NCBI GenBank assembly: GCA_031278675.1
Contig: JAITJY010000182.1
Coordinates: 1-19,418 of the forward strand
Length of the DNA: 19,418 nt
Origin: Bifidobacteriaceae bacterium
GTDB taxonomy: Bacteria; Actinomycetota; Actinomycetes; Actinomycetales; WQXJ01
Reading direction: 5' to 3'
The notes under the pieces are model-generated. The model did no database searches. It saw only the letters and a program-made list of their open reading frames with translations, and was not told the DNA's origin. Shown in pieces: positions 8,307 through 14,470 of the stretch (position 1 is the first letter of the stretch; each line of letters begins with the position of its first letter). The position numbers and the translations under genes were made by a program.

Positions 8307-9472
8307 GGGTCTTGGCCGCGCTCTCTGGCGGGGTGGACAGCGCGGTGAGTGCGGCGCGCATCCAGGCCGCCGGCCACGAGGTGGTTGGTGTCCACATGGC
8401 GTTGATGCGCCACCGGGCCGCGATCAGGCAAGGGTCGCGGGGCTGCTGCTCCATTGAGGATGCCTCGGATGCGCGCCGGGCGGCGGATCGCCTCGGGATC
8501 GACTTTTATGTTTGGGACCTCTCCGAGGAGTTCGAGGACCTGGTGGTCCGCGATTTCTTGGACACCTACGCCGCCGGCCGCACCCCCAACCCCTGCATCC
8601 GCTGCAACGAGTTCATCAAGTTTCAGGTCTTGCTTCGCCGCGCCGTGGCGCTGGGCTTCGATGCGGTGGCCACTGGGCACTACGCGCGCCTTGAGGTGGC
8701 GGCCCCGCCCTGGGTCGGAGTTCACGGCCCCGTGGAGCATTCCGCGCCCGGTGGCAGCGGCCCCCGGCCTGGTGGGGTGATCTTGCGGCGGGCCGTTGAC
8801 CTGGCTAAAGACCAGTCTTACGTGCTCGCGGCGGCGGGGCCGGCGGCGCTGCGTCGCTGCCTGTTCCCGTTGGGCACGGCGCCGTCCAAGGCAGCGGTCC
8901 GTGCGGAAGCGGCGGCCCTGGGGCTGCCCGTCGCGGCGAAGCCAGATTCGTATGACGTTTGTTTCGTGGCCGATGGCGACACCAAACGCTTCCTGCGCGC
9001 CCGCCTGGGAGCGCAGCCGGGAGTGATTGTGGACCAGTCGGGTACCGAGGTGGGCCAGCACGATGGCGCCTACCAGTTCACCGTGGGCCAGCGCCGCGGG
9101 CTGCGTTTGTCGCGCCCGGGGGCGGATGGGCGCCCGCGGTATGTCACCAGCGTGGATCCGGCCGCAGGGGTGGTGCGGGTTGGACCGGTCGAAGCGTTGG
9201 ACGTGAGCCGGTTTGGGCTGCGCGGGCCGGTGTTCTTAGACGCTGGTGCGCCGGCGGCGCTGGCGGCAGGCGGAACGCTCGGCTGTGATGTTCAGATCCG
9301 GGCGCATGGTGCGCCGCTGGCGTGCGAGGTCAGCGCTGCCCCGGGGGGCAGCGCTGACGCACTTGAGGTGGCCCTGGTTGACTCGCACCGCGGTGTGGCC
9401 TCCGGCCAAACGGCGGTCCTCTACGACGGCGACCGCGTGATCTGTTCTGGAACCATCGAACGCACCAAATGA
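8303..9472 (+). CDS. mnmA: tRNA-specific 2-thiouridylase MnmA
   Basis: ATP-dependent thiolation of U34 in the wobble position of Lys, Glu and Gln tRNAs in the cytoplasm. The 389-residue product has the PP-loop SGGVDSA (8-14), the GCCSIEDASDARRAA segment, nucleophile Cys98 in TPNPCIRCNEFIKF, ATGHYARL, the AKDQSYVLA motif, and the persulfide-forming Cys220 in DSYDVCFVADGD. C-terminal beta domains follow (FTVGQRRGL, YVTSVD). About 28 Gly/Pro-rich residues between ARLE (about 131) and ILRRAVD (about 160) are longer than in many homologues and look like a loop insertion. ATG 8303 lies within the desulfurase stop, with GAGG five bases upstream, so the gene is probably translated by coupling in a two-gene sulfur-relay operon. 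Confidence 0.97.
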   Translation: MRVLAALSGGVDSAVSAARIQAAGHEVVGVHMALMRHRAAIRQGSRGCCSIEDASDARRAADRLGIDFYVWDLSEEFEDLVVRDFLDTYAAGRTPNPCIRCNEFIKFQVLLRRAVALGFDAVATGHYARLEVAAPPWVGVHGPVEHSAPGGSGPRPGGVILRRAVDLAKDQSYVLAAAGPAALRRCLFPLGTAPSKAAVRAEAAALGLPVAAKPDSYDVCFVADGDTKRFLRARLGAQPGVIVDQSGTEVGQHDGAYQFTVGQRRGLRLSRPGADGRPRYVTSVDPAAGVVRVGPVEALDVSRFGLRGPVFLDAGAPAALAAGGTLGCDVQIRAHGAPLACEVSAAPGGSADALEVALVDSHRGVASGQTAVLYDGDRVICSGTIERTK

Positions 9473-9477
9473 TGCCC

Positions 9478-9504
9478 AGCCCTAGTGTTCCCAGGCCAAG
9501 GGCT
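9478..9504 (+). terminator. Weak stem-loop after mnmA
   Basis: AGCCCT (9478-9483) can pair with AGGGCT (9499-9504) across a 15-base loop, six bases after the mnmA stop. The long loop and missing T-tract make it a weak candidate terminator for the desulfurase-mnmA operon. Confidence 0.3.
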
Positions 9505-9594
9505 CTGCGGGGCTCGACCCGGACGGCGGACCGGCCTTAGTTCCGATCCACCGATCCGGGTTTGCGGACTCTGCGCCATCAAGGGTGTAGTGGC

Positions 9595-9638
9595 GGGGCG
9601 GGGTTTCGGCGGGTTGGGTTTGGCCGTGCGGGGCGGGG
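9595..9638 (+). other. Putative G-quadruplex-forming tract
   Basis: Guanine runs lie at 9595-9598, 9600-9603, 9611-9613 and 9616-9618, with loops of 1, 7 and 2 bases, which fits the usual G3+N1-7 pattern. Two more G4 runs follow at 9630-9633 and 9635-9638. It sits in the 201-base convergent gap between mnmA (+) and the PAS gene (-), so it would be G-rich in any mnmA 3' transcript. The rest of this gap holds no gene I can support. Confidence 0.5.
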
Positions 9639-9673
9639 TTCGCTTGCTGGGGCCGGCCAAAGCGCCGGGAGGC

Positions 9674-10984
9674 TCACAGCGCGAAGCTGAAGCCGGGCGC
9701 GTAGCGCAAGGCGCGAGCTACTCCGGCGGCGGCCTCGGAGAAGGCCGCAGCATCAGTGCCGGTCTGGGTAATTGCGCCGCGACCCAGATCGCGCATCCCG
9801 TCGAGTTTGAGGGCGGCGCCCTTAGCTTCAAGGTCGGCCGGCACCAGCGCCTCCGGGAGATCGAACCGTTTGGCCAGCAACTCCCAACTTGTCAAGGTGG
9901 TGTCCAACATCCGGACCTGACCGGCGGCTTCGGTCGCTTCGCGGGCCAGCCGACTCAGGTTCGCTCCGACCCGGGCTGTGCCCATGGCAAGAGGCGGTGC
10001 CAGGGTGTGCAGCGCTCCGACCAGGGGAACAACCAGTCCCAGGTCGCGCGCGCCCAGGTCCTTGGCCAGTGCCAAGGTGCCCAGGACAGCCCGGTCCATT
10101 TGGCGGGCTACCGCCAAACCCAGCCGCTGCGTTGACACCAGCTCTTGGGCACGGCTCACCCCCAGAGCCAACGCTCGGAACCGGATCTCGGTTTGTTCAA
10201 CAGAGGTACGCACCCGGTGCGCCGCCGTGAGCGGTGTGGCCGAACCAGCCACCGTGCGAGCCGCCGCCATGATCTGCCTGGCGGCCTCGTCCATCGGTTC
10301 TAGCTGGTCCATCAGGTCTTGGGCAGCGCGCACCAGCAGCGCCGATACCTCCATCAGCTTCGCCGTTGACCGCTGTTGGCGTTCCACAATGCGGTCCACC
10401 CCAAGGGCCGCGCTCCACACCCCGGTCAGGGCCTGATCAAGTGGGGCGGCGGGCAGTTCGCCAGCGATGGGCGCCTCGGCGGGGACGGCGTGGCGCAGCA
10501 ACTCGTCGTAGCTTGCGTAGCCGAGTCGTGGCAGGCCGGCCACAATCGTTTCGGCCCCACCCTTCGCGGCGTTGTCCAGTGAGGCACCACCGGTGGTTGC
10601 GGCGGCTTCGCGGGCGACGGCATCGGCGTACAACTGGGCCAGCGCCGCGCCCGGGAGCGCGGCAGGCGTAGCGACGCAGACCCGCGTGCCATTGGCGGCG
10701 ACCTCGACCAAGATGTGCCACCCGGCATCCGCCCCGTCGGCGCCGACGAACCGCACGTAGGCGCCGCTGTAGACCACCCGGTCGAGCCGCGCGCTAATCA
10801 AGCGCCGCAAGCCGAGCGGCATCGTCTGGGCTAGAAGCGCACCCCACGGCCCCCCGAGGATCTGGCCGGGCTGGCGCCCCGTGATGCGTCGCAATTCCTG
10901 GTTCGCGCCGATCACCGCGCCGGACGAATCGGTCACAAAGATTGCGGTATCGATTCCAGGTTGCACGCTTGTCACTCGCCACAC
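9674..10984 (-). CDS. Soluble Aer-like PAS-domain protein with helical C-terminal region
   Basis: Probable cytoplasmic sensor or adaptor with no TM segment or signal peptide. The N-terminal PAS fold (about 11-105 of 436) reads IDTAIFVTDSSGAVIGANQE, then ITGRQPGQILGGPW, and later AGWHILVEVAANG. This order matches aerotaxis-type PAS domains, although the usual RHPDMP loop is replaced by QTMPLG. After a short YASYDELL segment (about 157-164), residues 185-435 are predicted to be almost entirely alpha-helical. They resemble, from memory, actinobacterial PAS proteins annotated as Aer-like receptors that lack a standard methyl-accepting domain. GTG 10984 starts one base after the upstream gene's TAA; GTG 10975 is an equally good alternative. 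The longer open frame to 11035 would overlap the upstream gene by 50 bases and is not preferred. Last gene of the three-gene cluster; ligand unknown. Confidence 0.72.
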   Translation of the reverse strand: MWRVTSVQPGIDTAIFVTDSSGAVIGANQELRRITGRQPGQILGGPWGALLAQTMPLGLRRLISARLDRVVYSGAYVRFVGADGADAGWHILVEVAANGTRVCVATPAALPGAALAQLYADAVAREAAATTGGASLDNAAKGGAETIVAGLPRLGYASYDELLRHAVPAEAPIAGELPAAPLDQALTGVWSAALGVDRIVERQQRSTAKLMEVSALLVRAAQDLMDQLEPMDEAARQIMAAARTVAGSATPLTAAHRVRTSVEQTEIRFRALALGVSRAQELVSTQRLGLAVARQMDRAVLGTLALAKDLGARDLGLVVPLVGALHTLAPPLAMGTARVGANLSRLAREATEAAGQVRMLDTTLTSWELLAKRFDLPEALVPADLEAKGAALKLDGMRDLGRGAITQTGTDAAAFSEAAAGVARALRYAPGFSFAL

Positions 10985-10985
10985 G

Positions 10986-12728
10986 TTAGTCCATGCCGCC
11001 GCCGTGCGGCAGGCTGAGCCGCGTATCGGTGCCACGTCCCGTCGCGTTGGGCGATGCCGTCAAACTCGCCCCCATCGTCTTGACCAGGGTAAGCACCGAG
11101 CTGGGTTTGGGGCCCAGCGCGAGAGTGCCGCGGCCGGGGCCCTCGGCTGCGTCCGTCACGGTGATCTCCAGGCGCCCCTCGGTCACCTCCACCCGCACGA
11201 GCACCGCCAGCGACCCCGATTTGGATGCGGCCGCGTCGACCAGTTCGGCCACCGCGTGGGCCAGGCGCGGCGCCTGTACGGGATGGATAGCGGCCGTAGC
11301 GTTGATGGCCCAGCGCACTTGGCGCGGGTGTTCCAGCAGCGCGAGGGTCTCTTGCAGCACGTCGACCAACGGCACACCTTCCTCGGACGATGCCGTCTCC
11401 GCCGCCCCAGCCCCGTCCCCCGCGAAGGGGTTGGTCGCTTGGGTGGGGTCCTGGCCGGACGCGCCCTGGGCGCCGGCCGCAGGCCGGCGAATCTCGGCTG
11501 CGAGTTGCGCCGCAGCGGCTGAGGCCTGGGCTGCGTCGATGGTTTGGGCGAAGGCGCCCGCCGGTTGCTGCGCGGCAGCAGCGGCGGATGGTTGGCCTGC
11601 GCCGGCAGGCTGGGCGAAGGCGCCCGCCGGTTGCTGCGCCGCGACGGCGGCGGGTGGTTGGCCTGCGCCGGTGGGTTGCTGGGCTGCGCTGGTGGTTGGC
11701 GCGACCGGGCCGACGGGCTGTTGCTGCGCCGCGGCCGTGGCGAATGCGTCCGTCGCGAATGCGCCCGTCGGCTGCTGCGCCGCGACGGCGGGTTGCTGGC
11801 CTGGGCCCGAGGTTGCGGCGAATGCCGCAGCAGGTGGCTGGGCGGCGCCTGGGGGGATCTGTCCGCCCGCAATCGGCGGCGAGGCAGGGAGTCCCGCACT
11901 GGGCGGCTGTGGCTGGCCGCCGACAGGCGGGAAGACCGGTTGAGCCGTCAACCCCGAAGTTGGTTGACTTGTTGGGCTCGCAGGCTCTCCGGCTGCCTTG
12001 GGACGGCGTCCGGGCACCAGCGCGCTCACGCGGCCGATCACGGCCCCGATTACGCCCGCGCGCTTCGGCCGGTCAGCCCCATCCGGAGTGTCCTGCCGGG
12101 TAGCCCACACCACCAGGAAGACTATTCCGCCCAGCGCGATCAAGCCGCCAATAATCCCAGTAATAAGCCGGGCGCGTGCCGAATTGGCGAGTGACTGGGC
12201 GGCATCGACCAAATCATCGATGCCAGCGTCGGTCTGGACGCCCGTGCTGCCGAACCGGGTCGCTGTGACGTAGGGCGCGGCGTTCGAGCGCAAAGCCGCA
12301 TCGCGCAGTGAATCAGAGACCAGTCCCACCGAGTCGCGCAGTGGTCCAGGCAGCGCAGCGACACCAGCCGCCGCCCGCGCGGTCGCCAGCAGCCCGGACG
12401 GGTCTTCCAGCAACGCGATCGCACTTTCTTCCGCCGTGGTCGCCGTGGCGGAGAGTTTGTCGAGGTCTAGTTTCGCGCTGGATTCGGCCAGGTCAGCCAT
12501 CGCCTGGTTGGTGTCTTGGGTAGAGCCGCCGCCCAGTTCCTTCAGCACTGCGACCAGAGCCCGGTCCGTCCCCTGCAACACCTTCGCGGCGTTCAGGTCC
12601 GCGCTGGCCGCCCGCACATCACCGGCTGCCCAGAACACGGCGACGCACGCCGTCACCAAGCCAATCAACAGCACTCCAGCCGCCGCCAGGGCGAGGCGGC
12701 GGTGGGGGGTAGATCTGAGCTGTGTCAT
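10986..12728 (-). CDS. Two-TM membrane protein with Pro/Ala/Gln-rich linker and degenerate GHKL (HATPase) domain
   Basis: Probable membrane signalling protein of 580 residues. Order: TM1 (about 11-33), helical ectodomain (34-187), TM2 (188-209), a disordered Pro/Ala/Gln linker (about 210-450) with a 22-residue repeat, and a C-terminal domain (452-574). The last domain aligns by eye with the ATPase part of actinobacterial nitrate/nitrite-sensor-like and CvnA-like kinases: LVDVLQETLALLEH matches their LLRAALSEVE region, and LAHAVAELVDAAAS matches LxHLLAELLDNAT. The N-box asparagine is alanine, the G1 box reads DAAEGPG, the G2 box is not recognisable, and no histidine phosphoacceptor domain precedes it. 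It is therefore probably a pseudokinase. ATG 12728 has AGGA eight bases upstream. The ectodomain is a paralogue of the one in the gene 56 bases upstream, sharing the LLEDPxG motif. Confidence 0.75.
   Translation of the reverse strand: MTQLRSTPHRRLALAAAGVLLIGLVTACVAVFWAAGDVRAASADLNAAKVLQGTDRALVAVLKELGGGSTQDTNQAMADLAESSAKLDLDKLSATATTAEESAIALLEDPSGLLATARAAAGVAALPGPLRDSVGLVSDSLRDAALRSNAAPYVTATRFGSTGVQTDAGIDDLVDAAQSLANSARARLITGIIGGLIALGGIVFLVVWATRQDTPDGADRPKRAGVIGAVIGRVSALVPGRRPKAAGEPASPTSQPTSGLTAQPVFPPVGGQPQPPSAGLPASPPIAGGQIPPGAAQPPAAAFAATSGPGQQPAVAAQQPTGAFATDAFATAAAQQQPVGPVAPTTSAAQQPTGAGQPPAAVAAQQPAGAFAQPAGAGQPSAAAAAQQPAGAFAQTIDAAQASAAAAQLAAEIRRPAAGAQGASGQDPTQATNPFAGDGAGAAETASSEEGVPLVDVLQETLALLEHPRQVRWAINATAAIHPVQAPRLAHAVAELVDAAASKSGSLAVLVRVEVTEGRLEITVTDAAEGPGRGTLALGPKPSSVLTLVKTMGASLTASPNATGRGTDTRLSLPHGGGMD
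11535..11666 (-). repeat. 66-base tandem repeat coding a 22-residue linker unit
   Basis: Residues 355-376 (AGQPPAAVAAQQPAG...) and 377-398 (AGQPSAAAAAQQPAG...) are consecutive 22-residue copies. A 29-base identical block appears at 11545-11573 and 11611-11639, exactly 66 bases apart. Shorter AAQQPTG-type fragments lie to the N-terminal side (about 315-355). The repeat extends a disordered linker, and its copy number is likely to vary between strains. Confidence 0.85.
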
Positions 12729-12784
12729 GCGTCAATTCCTGCGCTGCGTTGCCGGGCTGCGGTCTCACCGGTCCAAGGCGGTGG

Positions 12785-14185
12785 TCACTTGTCCCCCGTA
12801 GTGCGCCAGGGCACCCTCGGGCTGGGTCTCTTGGGCTGTTGCCCTGCGGTCGGCCCGGCGGTGCCTGGGGGCGCCGCCGGTGCCTGGGCCGCCTGAGGCG
12901 CGGGCGCGCCCGGGCGCACCGCGTATGGGGCCGCCTGCTGCGCCCCAGGCGTCGGCGACATCGCTGGGCCGGGACTAGCCGACGCGGCGCCGCCGCGCAG
13001 GGGAGCCTGAGCGAACTGGGCAGGCGGGGCCGCCGAGGCAACCGGAGCGGCCGGGGCCGCAGGCACAGCCGAGACAGGCGCCGTGGCGGAGCCCGCCGGG
13101 ACACCCGGCGTGACCGGGATGCCAGGAGTGACCGGGATGCCAGGCACGCCCAGGGCCGCCGAGGCAACCGGAGCAGCCGGGGGGACCGGGGGCGGCCGTA
13201 GCTGGGCGGCACGCTGGGCTGAGGCGACGGCATCGGGCGTCTGTTTCGCGCCGAAACCGAAACGTTGGCCGAGCTTTGGGGCCCGCGCAGCGCTTGGCTG
13301 GGCCACCGGCTGGGGCGCCAAACCGGGGGTCGGCGGCGCGCCGGGCAGCGCCAACGCATTGGCCGGCAGGCTCGCGGCGGCAGGCACCGGGCCGGGCCAG
13401 GACTTACCCTTGAGGGCCAACCACACCCACAGGGCAATAGCGGCGGCGGCCAACACGGCGAAGATCACCCAGAAAGCGAGCGGACCATTGTTCGCATCCG
13501 AGACCACGGTGTCAAGAGCCCTCTTCAAGGAATTGAGTGTGGCTGTCCGCTGGTCGGAATCCGGCGGTGGCTGATCGGCCTGGGCGGGCAGTGAGACGGC
13601 GGGGTCCATCGCCGCGACGTACGCCTGGGCGGATTCACCCAAGATCGGGTTCGTGAACAGCGGCGGAATCTTCTCGGCCGCGTGGAACAGTGCCGCGCGG
13701 CTGTCGGCGTAGGTCGGCGGGGTCGGGTCATCCGGCGAACGGCCCGTGCTCAAGGCGTCGCGGACTTGGCCCACGCGCCCAGCCGGGTCCTCCAGCAGAA
13801 GGCGAACCTGCTGGTCAGCGGCCGAATCGCCGAGGTCTAACGGAGCGAGATCGAAACCGTCCAAGGCAGCGGTCATCTGGGTGGCGGCATCGTTCAAGTA
13901 GGTTTCGTTCGCACTACTGGAGGTCGATGCCGTGTTAAGACGTTCGTTCAATTCCGTAAAGAACGCCCGGTCGGCTGCCTCGAACGAATCGAGCAGCGCG
14001 ACGAGCTGCTCGTCGTGGCTGGCGGCGGCTGTGCGCCCAGCGGACAACACCGCGAACACTGCGGTGGCCACTGCGAGCACAGTAACTACGGTCGCAGCGA
14101 TGATGGTTATCAACTTGCGGTTCTGTTTCCACACGCTTGGCGTAGCGGTGGAACGCGAAGGCGACGGGGCACCTGTGTCCGTCAT
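12785..14185 (-). CDS. Two-TM membrane protein with helical ectodomain and long Pro/Ala-rich tail
   Basis: I do not recognise a named family. The 466-residue product has a short polar N-terminus, TM1 (about 24-47), an extracytoplasmic helical region (48-234), TM2 (235-257), and a 210-residue Pro/Ala-rich cytoplasmic tail without a recognisable domain. The ectodomain resembles that of the next gene: ADRAFFTEL here against TDRALVAVL there, LLLEDPAG against ALLEDPSG, and AQAYVAAM against AAPYVTAT, in the same order and similar spacing. The tail ends in a basic stretch (PKRPSPRVPWRTTGDK). ATG 14185 is chosen because AAGGAG (14198-14203) precedes it by 12 bases; the open frame reaches back to 14263, but that stretch looks non-coding. 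It is the first gene of the cluster and divergent from ligA. It looks like a kinase-less partner or receptor subunit of the downstream protein. Confidence 0.7.
   Translation of the reverse strand: MTDTGAPSPSRSTATPSVWKQNRKLITIIAATVVTVLAVATAVFAVLSAGRTAAASHDEQLVALLDSFEAADRAFFTELNERLNTASTSSSANETYLNDAATQMTAALDGFDLAPLDLGDSAADQQVRLLLEDPAGRVGQVRDALSTGRSPDDPTPPTYADSRAALFHAAEKIPPLFTNPILGESAQAYVAAMDPAVSLPAQADQPPPDSDQRTATLNSLKRALDTVVSDANNGPLAFWVIFAVLAAAAIALWVWLALKGKSWPGPVPAAASLPANALALPGAPPTPGLAPQPVAQPSAARAPKLGQRFGFGAKQTPDAVASAQRAAQLRPPPVPPAAPVASAALGVPGIPVTPGIPVTPGVPAGSATAPVSAVPAAPAAPVASAAPPAQFAQAPLRGGAASASPGPAMSPTPGAQQAAPYAVRPGAPAPQAAQAPAAPPGTAGPTAGQQPKRPSPRVPWRTTGDK
13027..13174 (-). repeat. Short coding repeats in the Pro/Ala-rich tail
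   Basis: An 18-base unit is tandemly doubled at 13110-13127 and 13128-13145 (last base differs), giving PGIPVTPGIPVTPG. A separate 22-base identical block occurs at 13027-13048 and 13153-13174, 126 bases apart, coding APVASAA twice. Both are in frame and look like slippage or unequal exchange in a disordered tail. Confidence 0.8.
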
Positions 14186-14258
14186 TTGTTCACCAATCTC
14201 CTTGCTCGTGGACCCGACGCAGCGCGACTGCGAGGGATGGATCCGCGTTTCCGGTATT

Positions 14259-14277
14259 TTCACCTATAAAAGGTGAA
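14259..14277. promoter_or_regulatory. Perfect inverted repeat TTCACCT-N5-AGGTGAA
   Basis: Arms TTCACCT (14259-14265) and AGGTGAA (14271-14277) flank ATAAA. The element lies 73 bases upstream of the membrane-protein start at 14185 and about 190 bases upstream of ligA. It contains the most AT-rich stretch of the divergent gap, with TATAAA on the plus strand and TATAGG on the minus strand as possible -10 elements, so it may be an operator over the cluster promoter. No good -35 was found at 16-18 bases in either direction. Confidence 0.45.
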
Positions 14278-14300
14278 GCCACTGTACCAGGTGGCGCGGA

Positions 14301-14366
14301 TCACACTTTTGTGAGTCCAACAGCCAAGTTTAGTGCTGAATGATCGCTCCGTGATGCTTTCGTGAT
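14301..14366. promoter_or_regulatory. Second inverted repeat and 11-base-phased direct repeat in the ligA/cluster gap
   Basis: TCACA (14301-14305) and TGTGA (14310-14314) form an inverted repeat with a 4-base spacer; this is the reverse orientation of a CRP/GlxR half-site pair. Further on, CGTGAT occurs at 14350-14355 and 14361-14366, about one helical turn apart, with a related TGATCG at 14341. Such phased repeats are compatible with a dimeric regulator site, but nothing in the window identifies the regulator. Confidence 0.3.
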
Positions 14367-14470
14367 CCCTTCTGGCGCCCGGCGCCTGCCGGCCGGCCGC
14401 CTTGCCCGCCATTCGCGCCGAACCGTGTCACACGCACGCTTGGCGCGGGTTTGCGGGCAAGATAGAACCT

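Noticed and set aside
8288..9061. 257-codon minus-strand open frame opposite mnmA
   Set aside because: mnmA is unambiguous in the other frame with both catalytic cysteines; the antisense product has no recognisable motif.
9485..10135. 216-codon plus-strand frame after mnmA
   Set aside because: Begins in the G-rich intergenic tract and runs antisense to the PAS gene; Gly/Gln-rich and without recognisable domain or ribosome site.
10993..11943. 316-codon plus-strand open frame opposite the pseudokinase gene
   Set aside because: Composition is Ala/Pro/Gly/Trp repeats mirroring the linker on the other strand; the minus-strand frame has two TM segments, ribosome site and a recognisable C-terminal domain.
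12619..13437. 272-codon minus-strand frame overlapping both membrane-protein genes
   Set aside because: Arg/Pro-rich off-frame reading of the Pro/Ala tail; the in-frame genes explain the region.
14301..14314. Possible CRP/GlxR binding site
   Set aside because: The half-sites are in reverse order (TCACA then TGTGA) with a 4-base spacer, not TGTGA-N6-TCACA, so it was kept only as an unassigned inverted repeat.
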